Shown here: piece by piece, positions 35,938 through 48,448 of the stretch
Position numbering within the stretch: position 1 is the stretch's first letter
How the letters are laid out: each line of letters opens with the position of its first letter
Origin: Sternotherus odoratus
Taxonomy: Eukaryota > Chordata > Testudines > Kinosternidae
Assembly (NCBI GenBank): GCA_032164245.1
Contig: JAVMKO010000001.1
Coordinates: 12,189,603 to 12,253,602, forward strand
Direction of reading: 5' to 3'
Length of the DNA stretch: 64,000 bases
Notes under the pieces: model-generated
Databases searched by the model: none
The model's input: the letters and a program-made list of their open reading frames with translations, nothing else
Told to the model about the DNA's origin: nothing
Made by a program: the position numbers and the translations under genes

Positions 35938-36215
35938 GACCAGGTCTAAACTACAGACCTATATGAGTATAATTATATCACTCAGAGGTGTGAAAAATCC
36001 ACAACCTCTTAGCAACGTGGTTATACTGACCTAACCCCTGTGTAGACAGCACTGTGTGGGTGGGACAGTTTTTCCTCACAAAGCTACCACCTCTCGGGGA
36101 GGTAGATTAACAATGACCACGGGAGAAGCTCTCACATCAGCATAGTAGCTTCTTCACATACAGCACTACAGCAGTGTAGCTGCGTCACTGTATTGCTGTA
36201 TGTGAAGACAAGCCC
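35938..36215. mobile_element. Harbinger-like MITE, 278 bp
   Basis: CCAGGTCTAAACTACAG at the left and CTGTATGTGAAGACAAGCCC at the right. Flanking triplets TGA and TAA. The interior shares CACTCAGAGGTGTGAAAAAT-like and CCTTAGCAAC-like stretches with the copy at 35579-35835. Confidence 0.65.
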
Positions 36216-37824
36216 TAAGTGAACTTACAGTTATTTCCATCTAAATTAAATTCCATGATAAAATTCAAAAAGTGACTTGGAAAACAACTTGTTTTTAACA
36301 TAGTTATTGTTATCTTCCATCCATCTGGCCTAAATCTAGAAACAGGGACAATCCACTTCAGGTATCATATCTTATTGTAATTAAACCATGTATATTACTA
36401 CTGTTTTGTGTAATAAGATAAAGGCCAAGTATTTCAGAAATGCTTTTAAAAGCTGTGTACACAACTGCACACAAAAGCTTAATTTACACACACACACACT
36501 TCTGTACTGTCACACAAGGGTTTTGCTAGAAAAAATAAAATTACACCATATTGATAATTGCCACAGAGGATGTGTGGAACAGCCAAATACCATGATAGCA
36601 CTGTACTGCTGTGTTAAATAGACCAACAGAAATATGCTCCTGCCAGTCAGAAACCATAGCAGTGATTTTATAGCATTTCAGGCCATTATAATAGAGTAGA
36701 AACACAATATGCATGATTTTCGGACTCTCACCTATAAATAATATGGCAAGCTATTGTTACACCAGAAAGTTTGGTATTAAAAAAGGAAGGAAATACTCAT
36801 GAGATAGCACTAAAAAATGTGAATGTGGATGATACACAATAAAAACTTCATTTTTAAATATGCTGATCAGTAACTTCATAAATGACCCCATAGCATGAAT
36901 TGACTCCATGTAGATTTACACTTTAGAACTAAGGTAATAGTTCAGTTCTGATCAGCAGAATTTATGCAGAAATAAAGCAGATGGATATAACTACAGGGCT
37001 GAAAAGCTGAAAAAGTATAAGGAAGTTAAATTTGTTCAGAAAGCTTGTTCCACAATGAAGTGGAAATGAAAAACATGGCCACGGTAAATACATAGTAATA
37101 GTAAATAATGAAACAACAATATTGTATCCATTTTCTTGAGTGGTTTAATACCAGCTCCTACTAACAGGGTCGAGTCTGATATTGCTACTTTGCCAGTCTT
37201 ATTTATCTGACTTTTCACATTGCATTTCATTGCCCTGAGGTTCTTGTGGAGTTTCATGCTGTTGAGGCATCTCTGAGATTGGTATCTTCAGCATTTAAAA
37301 ATATTCTTATTTTCCATATGTAACATTTAGATTAAAAAGGGAACTGTAGAAAAATTGCTGCCTCCCACATATCTTAGGTCGTCACTGAACTTGCATGTTT
37401 TCACAGTGAGGCTGAGAAAATACAGTGACCCCTTATAAAATCCCAGTAGCAGAAGTTTTCCAAATTATTTCTCTGGGCGTAGTTCAGGCTTGGGGGGGCG
37501 GGGGAGGGGAGGTGGAATGTGCAGACAAGTCTCTAGTAAAGCAAGCCAGGTCTCTGCTCTGGGCAAGTTATTCAGTTAGTTGATCAGAAAAATAAAAACC
37601 CATCTTCACCCTGAGCCTCTAATACTGAACTCATTTCAGCTTTAGGTTAATTCAGGCTTCTTCTCTCCTGGGTCAGTCTATGCTGGTCCTTACACTCTTC
37701 TAAGTTTGTTTTTTGGACAGTTGTGGTTTTTTGTTTTTGTTTTTACCTAAGCAATGCTCATTTTCACATCCAACCAGAGTTGCTTGGATAACATGGCTAC
37801 ATCTCTAGAAGCACATTGCAGAGA

Positions 37825-37871
37825 AGATTTCCTGATAAAGCATTGGATACTAATGCTTTATCAGGAAATCT
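37825..37871. repeat. perfect 20-bp-stem hairpin, 7-nt loop
   Basis: AGATTTCCTGATAAAGCATT (37825-37844) and its exact reverse complement at 37852-37871, loop GGATACT. Not inside any element I recognise. On either strand an intronic RNA would fold here; the stem is shorter than a typical microRNA precursor. Confidence 0.85.
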
Positions 37872-37933
37872 AGAGTCCACATAGTAGTCTCTGAAGAAAA
37901 CCATTGTTCTGTCTTCTGCAGTAGGTTTTAAAG

Positions 37934-38400
37934 CAGGAGTGGGCAAACATTTTGGCTCGAGGGCCTCATCGGGGTTGCATAATTGTACGGAGGGTTGGGT
38001 AGGGAAGGCCGTGCCTCTCCAAACAGCCTGGACTCACCCCTTATCCACACCCCTCCCACTTCCTACCCCGACTGCCCCCATCAGAATCCCTGACCCATCC
38101 AACCCCTCCTGCTCCTTGTCCCAACTGCCCCCCCCAGGACCTCCCCCACCCAACTCCTCTTGCTCCCTGTCCCCTGACTGTCCCGACCCCATCCACCCTC
38201 TAGCCCCCTGACAGACTCCTGGCACTCCCACACCCCAGCCAACCCCCTCTGCTCCCTGACCGCCCCCTCCAGAGAACCCCCCGCCCCTAACCACTACCCC
38301 AGGACCCTACTCCCTATCAAACCCCCTCGCTCCCTGTCCCCTGACTGGCCTCCAGGAGCCCCTGCCTCTTATCCAACCTCCCTGGCCCCCTTATCAAAAC
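37934..38400. mobile_element. hAT-like element, one end, C-rich interior
   Basis: The left end CAGGAGTGGGCAAACATTTT is the common hAT MITE terminus. The interior is C-rich with CCCCTGACT-type repeats. The other terminus is missing, and open frames within are composition artefacts. Confidence 0.55.
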
Positions 38401-38533
38401 ATTGCATAAATTTGAAGGTGAACTGGTTTATAACATAGTTCAATGGTTTATGACATTTAAGAATTCAAATGGCCTATGCAATGAAATGTGAAAAGTAGTT
38501 ACTATGTAGTCACACTAACCCCATCCTAAAGTA

Positions 38534-39123
38534 CAGTAACTCCTCGCTTAAAGTTGTAGTTATGTTCCTGAAAAATGTTAAGCGAATCCAATTTGGACAA
38601 AAGACTACATATTATAAACACACAGTATAAATTTTAAACAAACAACTTAATATTGGTACACAGCGATGAGGATTGTGAAGCTTGGTTGAGGTGGTGAAAT
38701 TAGAAGGTGAAAGAGGGTGGGATATTTCCCAGGGAATGCCTTACTGCTAAATGATGAATAGCATTTGGCTGAGCCTTCAGGAGTTAACCCATTGTTGTTA
38801 ATGTAGCCTCACACTCTATAAGGCAGCATGAATGGAGGGAGAGGAGACAGCATGGCAGACAGAGACACACAGTCTCTGGGCAGCTGCCGCACAGGGAAGT
38901 TAGGGGAGTGGGAAGCTGATTGGGGGGGGGGCACTGCCGGTCCACCCTGGTTCCAAGCTCCCACCAGCTAACTGCAATGGGCTGCTCTTCTTGCAAGCAG
39001 TGGGCAAAGCAGGTTGCTGCCAAACGACATTACAAGGGAGCATAGTGCAACTTTAAATGAGCATGTTCGCTAATTGATCAGCAACGTAACAACGTTAACC
39101 GGGACGACTGAGAGGAGTTACTG
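38534..39123. mobile_element. mariner-like MITE (same family as 29552-30526)
   Basis: CAGTAACTCCTCGCTTAAAG at the left and its inverse ending GAGGAGTTACTG at the right; TA on both sides (38532-38533 and 39124-39125). 590 bp, opposite orientation to the 29552 copy. No transposase. Confidence 0.85.
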
Positions 39124-39839
39124 TATTTTTACGTTACCCAAAGAAAACTAATGTAGGTTGTACAGTGGAACATGTATGAAGGACAAGTTGTGATCAAAGG
39201 GAAAGAATTTCACATTTAATGAGAAAGTAATAAAAAACTTTATGTAAACTATAAACTGATCAAAATATCACCAATATTTGCTTCTAGTCATCACTCAAGG
39301 TAAAAAATGATACAGGAAAAAAAGCCTGGGCCATCCCACACTGTCATATAAGTTAATTAAAAAACCCTCCATCTTTTCTTTATTATTAGCCCACAATGAA
39401 ATTATATGCTAATTGTCCTATCAACTACTGTGATAACGTAGAAATGCAGAGAACTAAGCGTCACTGACTGGAATAATGTAAACCTCAGCCTCAGGCCAGC
39501 AGAGGTCAGGATATCACCAAAAGTATAACTAGAATACAGTGTAATTATAAAAAGTAATTACATTTGCAACTTAACATTAGAAAATGTACAATAAATATAG
39601 CCCCAATTCACACACATTGCCTTGGACAGTACTATTAAAATATGGGATATGAGAATTAGACTATTTTCATAGCATAGCTTATGGAAACTATACATCTCAT
39701 GATTAGTAAAGTGAATCAGAGCTTCAAGTATCATATATGACAATGAAAAATAACTTTAGATTGTCTAATATTTGATACCATGAACATTCATAGCCTCTCA
39801 CACAGCTGTGTCCTTCTGATTAAAATGAAGTTAACAATA

Positions 39840-40234
39840 CAGTAAAACCTCGATTTAACGGACCTCGATTTAACGGACTTCGGATGCAACGGACAAAATT
39901 TCTGAGCAAGTCTGATGCATCCCAAATCCATTTCTCGCGGGCTGGCTGCCAGCTCCCAGCTGCCGCCCGGGTCCAGGCAGCGGGCGGGCTGGTTGCCGGC
40001 TCCCTGTTCCTGCCGGGGTCCCGGCCGCGGGCGGGCTGGTTGCCGGCTCCCGGCTGCCGCCCGGGTCCCAGCAGCCGGGACCCGGGCGGGCTGACTGGCT
40101 GATGGGTCCCGGCAGTGGGCAGACTGCGGGGCTGCTGCTCCGACAGCTCGTTTTTTTTATTATTAAATAATGGACTTTTTCATTTAACGGACACCCCCTC
40201 GCCAGAATTAGTCCATTAAATGGAGGTTTCACTG
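39840..40234. mobile_element. pogo/mariner-like MITE (same family as 1-430)
   Basis: CAGTAAAACCTCGATTTAAC at the left; AAATGGAGGTTTCACTG at the right; TA on both sides (39838-39839 and 40235-40236). 395 bp. The GC-rich core (39939-40085) contains units of 47 bp (39939-39985, 39986-40032) and a longer third unit. They are homologous to the array at 1-348 but diverged. Confidence 0.88.
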
Positions 40235-41004
40235 TATATGCTCAGTATGCTATAAATGCAATGAGACATTGCAGGAAAACAATGTAGTTTCGGGTTGCAG
40301 AAACACGCTGTCATGAACCAAGAACCACATAGCAATGCAAAATAGACAGACTCAGGGATTTTTCTTCTTTCATAAGCAGCACTCCTTTCTCTTACTCTCT
40401 CACAGACACTGCCCTACAGTGATCCCCATCAGCTTCTCTTGGTAGCTCAGAATACTGCAATTTTCCCAAGAAACAGTTTTTAAAAGGCTGAGAGAGTTGT
40501 ATTTGTTTAACACAAATGTTCATAGATGTTACCCTCTACTATTGTCTTTTCAAGTTATCAATTAACCAAAGGGAACTGAACTACGGCAAGAGCCAAGCAT
40601 AACTTGAAATATTTCATTAATGGAATTGTCTTAAGCAGCAGCTCAACATGCAGCTACATTAGGGACTTGTGCTTGTCCGTAATTCATCCAGGCCAGCAGA
40701 GCCTGGGATGAATATGAAGGCTGCAATGTACAAAGTAATGTAGTGACCCTTTGTGGTTAACCCAAGAGAGGTGTTAACAATTGCAGAGGGAGTTAATGGC
40801 ATCTAGTCGTATATGAACAGGAAATGCAGTTCAACCAAAGCTGTGCTATCCACTAGCAGATACGAGAAATGTGCTTCTGTCAATATGAAAGTCCATAATA
40901 TAACACTATATCCCCCAATTATAAAACTTATACATATTATAAAGGACCCTGTCAAGTGTTGATGTTTACTTACAGTTTTAAGAGACTTAAGACATAGGAC
41001 TTAC

Positions 41005-41039
41005 CCTTTCTATTGCTGCATCATGAAAAGGAAGCTCCT
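41005..41039 (-). CDS. USP6NL: USP6NL short exon (ELPFHDAAIER)
   Basis: A 35-nt exon with acceptor TTCAG (41040-41044) and donor GTAAGT. It enters with two bases that complete a Glu codon started in the previous exon, reads ELPFHDAAIER and leaves in phase 0 into QKHLEIER of the exon at 33023. The stretch corresponds to the EELPxHxxAxER region of USP6NL. It is the most 5' coding exon I could find; the exon carrying the preceding DRFGFLH-type residues was searched for to the right and not found. Confidence 0.88.
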
Positions 41040-41862
41040 CTGAACTAAAAACAAAGAAAAAGACGTTAGTCCTGCTTAACTGACACAAATTAATTTTTTT
41101 CATAGGTTCTTACAAATATGTAGTTACTGAGATGAATGCAGAAAATTGTTAACTCAAATTACTGCAAGATTTCCTGCAAGTGATCACAACAGCACAGAAG
41201 AGCACTGCAAGATTTTGTGCAATAAGAGAGTCCCAACAATTTTAAAAAGCAAAATACAAATGGCATTAATTGAAAGTAAGCCATCGAACTAAACATGGGC
41301 TAACCTAGCTTCAAAAATATAGTCAACTGGTTATTAGAATTTTTTTTTAAAAAAAGTTATTTTCTGCCATGAAAAAAGTCAGTGAAATAGAATTTAATGT
41401 CATTGTCCTACAGAATTTCTAGAAACTGTATACTGTACAGGTTCAAATAAATTAATGAACAGCTCTGTCTTATAAAGATTAGCTAGTTCCAAAATATGGG
41501 CCTGGGAATCCTTAGTCCATTCGATATGATTTTCAATCAATGTCAGTCCTGGTTAGTCAACTGTATGAGTCTACCACTTTCAGCTAAAAACCTGTCTTCA
41601 GGTCCTTTATTTTTTTGTATTTTACTCAATTTCGTGACATAGACAGACTCAAACAATCTTTGAGCTAGAGAGAAGCTTCAATATTTCAATTACCCAGTAA
41701 ACTCACTCAGATTGTTAGGAAAAGTGCACATAGTGCTTTTAGTAGGTATCTAACCTATATAAAAAGAATTCTTTCATTTCTCACCCTAATTCTAAAAGGC
41801 AGCTTGAAATCATATGAACTCTAACTGAAAATTTACCACAAAGGGCTGGACCATCTACATTT

Positions 41863-42045
41863 AACAGCCCTCTTAGAATTGGTATGCTAATGCACAATTT
41901 TTTTTCTTTTTCTTCCTTTCTGTGTGTATAAATGCATTTTACTTCTGTTCCATTCTATGCATCCAATGAAGTGAGCTATAGCTCATGAAAGCTTACGCTG
42001 AAATAAACTAGTTAGTCTCTAAGGTGCTACAAGTATTCCTGGCTT
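41863..42045 (+). mobile_element. monomeric copy of the repeat at 30100-30366
   Basis: Shares TTAGAATTGGTATGCTAATG, CTTCTGTTCCATTCTATGCA and GTTAGTCTCTAAGGTGCTAC with 30100-30366, in the opposite orientation and without the inverted second half. Family tentative. Confidence 0.6.
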
Positions 42046-42229
42046 TCTTTTAAAATAATATGGTCACTTATGTGCAATTGTACCTGAAAACAAATCTGGA
42101 CTCACAAGTGACACTACCCTGTGAACACGGAGGATAAGAGCTGAGATGTCATACCAAAACCCTCGGTGTTTGCAGAGCAACAAACTAAAAAAGGGGGTCT
42201 TTATATGCTGTAAGGAGAACAGGGACAAA

Positions 42230-42572
42230 GGGTATGTCTTCACTACCTGCCGCATCAGTGGGTAGCTATCCATCTATCGGGGATCCATTTATTGTGTCTG
42301 GTTTAGATGCGAGAAATCAATCTATTGGGGATTGATTTATCGCGTCTGGTTTAGATGTGAGAAATCGATCCCCAAAGGCACTCCCTATTGACTCCAGAGC
42401 TCCAGCTCGCCAAGAGGCGCAAGCGGAGTCCATGTGGGAGCCCGCTTCCGCCATGAGGATACCAGGTAAATCGATCTAAGATGCTCCGACTTCAGCTACG
42501 TTATTCATGTAGCTGAAGTTGCGTATCTTAAGTTGACACCCACCCCTCACCCCCGCTAGTGCAGACCAGGCC
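42230..42572. mobile_element. Harbinger-like palindromic MITE, copy 2
   Basis: GGGTATGTCTTCACTACC at the left; GTGCAGACCAGGCC at the right; flanked by AAA on both sides. A local duplication of a GGGGAT(C/T)..ATTTAT..GCGTCTGGTTTAGATG block (about 42278-42365) makes it longer than its relatives at 25320 and 63480. Confidence 0.75.
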
Positions 42573-42709
42573 AAAGTTGAAAAGATACTAATGTTTAAGC
42601 TGAATATATCAAAAAACATCTTATTCTTTTGCCAACCTAATGGGTCTAGGTGGGAGGCCATTATATGCCAGCATAACATACAGCTCCTCAAGCTGCACAA
42701 GGGCTAAAA

Positions 42710-42891
42710 CAGGGGTTCTCAAACTGGGGAGAGTCAAGCCTGGCCAGGTGCAGGGGCTGTCAGCCACAAGTCCCTCTTGCATTAAATTAAAATTAAATTT
42801 AAATCCCCCATTTTTAATTTATAAGGGGGGTCTCACTCAGAGGCTTACTGTGTGGAAAGGGTCACCAGTACAAAAAGTTTGAGAACCACTG
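42710..42891. mobile_element. hAT-like MITE with perfect 8-bp duplication
   Basis: CAGGGGTTCTCAAACT at the left; AGTTTGAGAACCACTG at the right; flanked by GGCTAAAA at 42702-42709 and 42892-42899. 182 bp. Fragments of the same kind occur at 44764. Confidence 0.88.
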
Positions 42892-43392
42892 GGCTAAAAG
42901 GGTCCAAAGGAAATTGCAGAGGTAATTTAAAGCCTGCTTTCCCCTCTCCATTGCTCCAGCAGTCAGCACAGAACAGAAGGAACACAGAGTCCAGCACAAT
43001 GTGATTAAATGATGCATGGTCACATTCATTTCATTTTTAAAATGCTGGCATTTAAAATCCAGGGTCTACATTTGAGCTGAATAATGATGAAAAATAATGA
43101 CTTTATTATTAGAGCTTGCCTCAGGCAACACCCTCCATAGAATTCCCATGTTTAGGTCACATAGATTCCAGCACACATACTGGAAGCTAATGTGAAAATC
43201 CAGAAAATTAATCTTTTGAACAATATACCTACAGTAGAACAATAGGATCAATTAACTTGATAACATTTTAAAGGTATCTGAATGCCTTTCTGAAAAGAAA
43301 TAGCAAGGTAACAACTTCTAACCTGTTGAAAGGCTACTAGACTATGTTACTTTATGTGCACTATTATTCTATCATACAAGTTTTTCCTTATA

Positions 43393-44069
43393 CAGTAAAA
43401 GCTGTTTTAACCAGCATATTCGGGGAAACGGGGGGTGCCAGTAAGTGAAAAATGCTGGTTAACTAAGAGGGAGAGAGTTTGGGTGCAAGAGTGGGTGTGG
43501 GGCTGAGGCGCAGATTCTGGGAGGGAGTTTGGGTGTGGAAGGGGACTTTGAACAGCGGGTGGGGCATGGAAGAAGGTGCAGGGTACCAGATCTGGGTGGT
43601 GCTCACATGGGGCAGCTCCCTCCAAGAAGCAACCTGTTCCAGCTGCTCCTAGGCAGAGGCCCAGCAAGCAGCTCAGTGCGCTGCCTCCACCCGCAGGCAC
43701 CACCCCTGGAGCTCCCATTGGCTGAGATTGAGAGCTGTGGAGCTAGCGGTCAGGGCGGGGGCAGTATGCAGAGCTGCCTGCTGCTCCTCTGCCTACCAGC
43801 AGCCAACTGCTCATAGGGCAGCTGCTAGGGGGGAGTGCCCCCTAGCAGTGGCACCTCACTCTCCCCCCCCCCCGCACCTCAACCCGCTAGCCCATGCCCT
43901 CCTTTCGCCCCCAAACTCCCTCCCAGAGCCCACGCTCCACACCCCCTCCCATGCCAACTCCCTGCCAGTCCCACGCCAACCAGATTATAAACCGGAATTT
44001 CAATGAAGATTACAAATGCCATTTTATAAAGCTTTCTGGTTGGTGAAGTGCTGCATACAGCTTTTACTG
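43393..44069. mobile_element. mariner-like MITE, 677 bp
   Basis: CAGTAAAAGCTG at the left and its exact inverse CAGCTTTTACTG at the right; TA on both sides (43391-43392 and 44070-44071). The interior is GC-rich. Open frames are low complexity. Confidence 0.85.
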
Positions 44070-44763
44070 TATATCAATTAAACCATATTAAAGTAGGCCC
44101 TCAATTATATTCAATATCACCTAAAGTTAAACTACCTTGAATAAAAGTTGTAATAAATAAATACAACTTCACTCAAGAAAAAGTGTTGTCAGTTCTTCAA
44201 TCCCCACCTTCATTTCCCCCCCCGTGACAACTCTCAAGTGTCTTGTCCAGCTGCTGGCACCATCTGCAGGCACCCAGAGATCTGGCTTCGTTTGTGTTGA
44301 ATGAATATACAGTAGCTGCATTCTGCATGACCTTATGGATTACGCAAGCAACTAGTTCCAAACACACAAGAGAAGCCTTTTCTCAATGCCAAGGCATATC
44401 ACCAAGGCAAACAGGACAGTGTTCTAAAGTCTCCATATTGCTATGCATCTCGTATAAGACACACAGCTATTATACCACCAAGCTGGTCTGGTTTGGCAGC
44501 TTAACTTTTCATTTTGTGGTTTGTTGTGGAAGCTAGTTTACTATGTACTGCATGTGTTTTACACGGTCCTACCTTAGTCTAGCACACTGAGTAACTCTAA
44601 TTTTGGTTCCACCTACAGAAATACAGCAACTGACTTACTAAGGAACTGTGATATGTAAACTTCCTACAAAATTGCAGTGCTTATCCTCACAACAGAAGAC
44701 AATCAGCTCCTTTCTCTTGTGAGGTGTCTCTCTCTCTTTTTTCTATCATAGATTAGTTTAGAT

Positions 44764-45015
44764 CAGAGGTTCCCAAACTATGAGATGTGCCCCTAGAAGG
44801 GGTGGGGAGAAATGTCCAGAGGGACGCGAGAGGCATGGGCCAGCCCCTATCGGGGGCAGGGAGGGAACGGCACCCAGGCCCTCCCTGCCCCCAGCCCTGC
44901 TCCGGTCCCCGACTCCTGTCCCCAGACTCAGGGGCTCTGCTCCTGGCCCCATGCCAGCCCCCAGCTCTGCTCCTACCTCCCACTGTGGCTCCAGCCTTGT
45001 CCTCCATTTCTGTAG
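44764..45015. mobile_element. hAT-like MITE, truncated
   Basis: The left terminus CAGAGGTTCCCAAACTATGA matches the family of 42710-42891. GC-rich interior; right terminus not found. Confidence 0.55.
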
Positions 45016-45095
45016 TTTAGAACTTGATTTTCAACGTTCTCTATCTCAATCTGGAGGGATGGTCTGTGGTCTAAACATCAGTTTTGAAATACCTA

Positions 45096-45663
45096 CCGTA
45101 TATACTCGAGTATAAGCCGAGTTTTTCAGCCCACTTTTTGGGCTGAAAAAAGCCGCCTCGGCTTATACTCAAGTCAGTGAAAAATGTGTGCCCCGGTTCC
45201 TCCCCTCCCCGCCGGACCAAAAAAAAAAAAAAAAAAAAAAAAGCGCCTCGCTCTCCCGTCCCCGCCGCAGCCCGCCGCAGCCCGCCCGGGGAGGAGGGAA
45301 CCGGGACGCTCCCGGCAGCCCGCCCGCGCGGCGGGGATGGGAGAGCGAGGCGTTTTTGTTTTTTTTTGTTTGTTTGTTTGTTTTTTGTCCGGCGGGGAGG
45401 GGAGGAACCGGGGCGCACATTTTTTTTTTGGTCCGGCGGGGAGGGGGGAACCTCGGCAGCCCGCCCGCGGCGGGGAAGGGGGAACCTCGGCAACCCGCCC
45501 GCGCAGCGGGGATGGGAGAGCGAGGCGCTTTTTTTTTTTTTTTGGTCCGGCGGGGAGGGGGGAACCTCGGCTTATACTCGAGTCAATAACTTTTCCAGCT
45601 TTTTGTAGTAAAATTAGGTGCATCGGCTTATATTCGGGTCGACCTATACTCGAGTATATACGG
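45096..45663. mobile_element. mariner-like MITE with GC-rich cassettes
   Basis: CCGTATATACTCGAGTATAA at the left, its inverse at the right, TA on both sides (45094-45095 and 45664-45665). The interior alternates A/T runs with GC-rich blocks such as CTCTCCCGTCCCCGCCGC and GGTCCGGCGGGGAGG. The first block is shared with the 3639-3970 element although the TIRs differ. Six overlapping open frames across this region are repeat artefacts. Confidence 0.85.
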
Positions 45664-46160
45664 TATACTCCCTAGAACCATCAAGTTGAATCCTGAGAGA
45701 ATAAATTCAGTCCTTCATATTTCGAAAACAGATAAACTATGTACCATACGCAGAAGGTCTTTCAGAAACAGCCTGAAAAACCCAAGACCTTGTCCACCAT
45801 GCATGGACACTGAAGTCCCTACAGCAATTTAGGTAAGAGTAAAGATGTGATTTGGTGTTCCTGCCAGCATTCCCCTCCCCCCACATTGTGTGCCATTTGG
45901 CCTAGCCGTAGTCCACTCTCCTAGACATGACTGCATTTCAGTATGCTATATATCAGTCACATTTATAAAGAGCTTTGGGATCCTTCAGAATGAAAGATTA
46001 TGTAGAAATCCAATTACTACTACAATATTATTCCTATATTGGAGTATTCAAATTTTAATGTTCATTACATTTTTAAAGCCAATTCCTTTAGTATTGATTT
46101 GGCTGCAGTGCACTCATACAGCAAACATGGTGCAACAGCTACACAGAACAGTCTTCTAAG

Positions 46161-48150
46161 AAGAAATGGTTACTTACTGTAACTGTGGTTCTTCAAGATG
46201 TGATGCAAATGTGTACTCCACTTACGTGTGCGCACACCCATCACACTGGAGCCAGAAAATTTTACCTAGCAGTACTGACTGTGAGGCAGCACTCATGCCT
46301 TGTGGCCATAGCCCCTCTTCCTGGCTATATGAGGCAGCGCAGCCCCCATTCCCACTCAGTTCCTTCTCACCAAATGGCAGAGACTAACTTCCAATGCAGA
46401 GGGAACAGAGGGTGGGTTGTGGGTCTACAACACATCTCCAAGGACCACAATTACAGTAAGTAACCATTTCTTCTGCTTCGAGTTGATGGTCCCTAGACCA
46501 AAAATTTGAACACCTCAGGTAAGTGTCCACTGGCACCATGCACTTTGTGAATACTCTTGGGACTGACAAGAGACCAAGCGCTTGAATTGGAAATGGCGCT
46601 AGCCCAGCACAAAATGGAGGAAGCGCATGTGCCCTGGAAATATGGAAATACTCATCCTTCAAGGATCCAGGATGGGAATAAAGAAGGCCAGAGAGACTTT
46701 GCAAAACTTTAATTTCTTGAGACTTGTTGAGGTGGCGCAGATCTAGAATGGGTCTGAGGCCCCCTTTTCCTTTGGGGATTAGGAAATAGTGGGAGTAGAA
46801 ACCTTTTCCCTTTAAGTCTGGAGGGAGCTCCCTTACCATCTGCAGGCTTAGGAAGTTCCTTAACTCTTGAACAAGGAGTTTCTCATGAAAAGGGTCCCTG
46901 AGGAGGGACAGGGAAGTGGGGTGGTAGGGAGGGCTGGCCATGAACTGCAGGGTGCAGACCGAAGATTTTATGTCAAGCACCCAATGGTCCGAGGTCAGCT
47001 GCGACCAGGCCAACCAGAAAGGGTGCAGGTGGTTGAGGAAAGAGCAGGGGGGTGGATCCTGTGAAGTGACTGGGGCACATCCTCAAAATGCCTGCTTCTG
47101 GCCTTCTTGGCCTCTGGAAGAACTAGGCTGGGCAGAGGAACAGAAAGACACTTTGGCCCTGTCCTTCATACTGTAGGAGCTGGACCAGGGGACACCCCAT
47201 GACCTCAACTGAGGTGAGGCACATAACAGCTTTCTAGCCTGCTGAGGGGTGAGTAGGCCCAAAGAATGACAGGTGGCATGGTAGATGTCAGGGCCTTAGC
47301 CAGATCCATCACATGGCTTGGCCTCTGCGGTGCTGGACAACCTACTTGGCTGCTGGATACGCTTAGGGCACAGATGACCCTCTAGGGACCAGGACCTTCT
47401 GCCACTCCCAGGGGTCAGAGGTGAGCCCCTGGCTGGGCTAGGGTGTCCAACCACAGTAGTACTCCTAAGCAACTCCGGGGCAGGCACATGGCCTGATACA
47501 GATCCTTTGCCCAAAACCTTTTCTGTGATGCTGTCAGGCCTGTTGACATCAGATGCTTCTTAGGTACTGGGGAGAGAGATCGGTGCTGGGTGGATTCCGG
47601 TGCCAGTGGTGCGTTGTGCACTGACACCAAAGTGCCAGGCGTGGAGTCCAATCGGGAGGGTTCTTAGGTAGGTCAAAGCACAGCTTCCATGAGGGCTCTC
47701 AAGCAGATCTCTCGTTCTGTTTGAATTAGATGGTGAACGTTTCTGCAGATCCTGCACTTGTTCTTTCTGTGGAACTCCCCCAAATACTGTAAACAGCTCT
47801 TGTGGGGATCACTAATGGGATTCTAACTCCTAAACTACTATTCTAACACTTAATGGTCTAAGTGCCTAACAACTAAAATTAAAGGAGACTGAACAATGTA
47901 CTGTAAGAACTGCTAACACTCTTGCAATTCAAGACAAGACGCTCTAACCAAGCACCATAGGCAGTAAGAAGGAACGGAGAGGGCGTAGGGTCGGTGGCAC
48001 CTCGTATACCAACACATGAGCATGGCACTCAAGGTGGCGCTACAGCCAACCCTAGGAACCCGAAGCAAAAATCTCCAATGGCTCTGCAAGTGGGCGCGCC
48101 CACATGTAGAACAGAATCAAAATGAGTAAGCACTCGAAGAAGAACATTAA
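46161..48150 (-). mobile_element. DIRS-type retrotransposon, internally deleted
   Basis: On the minus strand. Near the 3' end, 46161-46192 and 46441-46472 are inverted repeats (AAGAAATGGTTACTTACTGT) as in the terminal regions of DIRS elements. RT coding remains at about 46500-47010: FYSHYFLIPKGKGGLRPILD, then LRHLN. It then jumps to RVFTKCM and straight to the 3' terminal region, so the YxDD site, RNase H and tyrosine recombinase are deleted. 47040-47950 is gag-like or untranslated. The 5' end (to about 48150) ends in the ACTCGAAGAAGAAC motif. Length about 2 kb. Confidence 0.8.
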
Positions 48151-48154
48151 CCTT

Positions 48155-48305
48155 TTGGACCAAAGTTTTGAGGTCTGTGCAGACACCTAGAGCAGGATAT
48201 TCAATTCTGATCACCACATTATCAAAAAGAATGGAAAAAGTGAGGGAATTCACTAGCAACCAATATGATCATGAAGTAAATTTTTAGAGAGCTGAATATG
48301 TATAG
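48155..48305 (+). mobile_element. LINE (CR1/L3-like) 3' fragment
   Basis: GAGCAGGATATTCAATTCTG, ATCACCACATTATCAAAAAG and AATGGAAAAAGTGAGG resemble the conserved C-terminal RT segment (EYxxxxWSPHLxKxxxxLEKVQ) of CR1-like LINEs. Short and decayed. Confidence 0.4.
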
Positions 48306-48448
48306 ATTTTATAAAGGATTAGAAGCAGCAGCAATGTAAGTCTACAAATATTTGATGGATGGAAAAACAAAGGTGGAAATGGAGATATACACTATAGTAT
48401 GTGAGCGTACAACTAGGATAAATATTATGATAAATAAAATTAAATATA

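Larger units (their letters stand above)
33024..41004. other. USP6NL intron rich in MITEs
   Basis: Intron between exons 41005-41039 and 32943-33023. Besides the elements listed, a hAT-like end lies at about 33895-33990 and a short piece of a GCTCGAAAGCTTGTG-type reptile repeat at about 35860-35920 (related sequence at 53895-53985). I see nothing assignable in 33060-33890, 34770-34925, 35235-35575, 36220-37820, 38402-38530, 39130-39835 and 40240-41000. Confidence 0.55.

Noticed and set aside
37939..38294. Proline-rich and glycine-rich frames on opposite strands
   Set aside because: Composition artefact of the C-rich interior of a hAT-like element.
45174..45675. Several long overlapping open frames on both strands (up to 163 codons)
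   Set aside because: They lie in GC-rich cassettes and homopolymer runs of a mariner-like MITE, and the peptides are low complexity.
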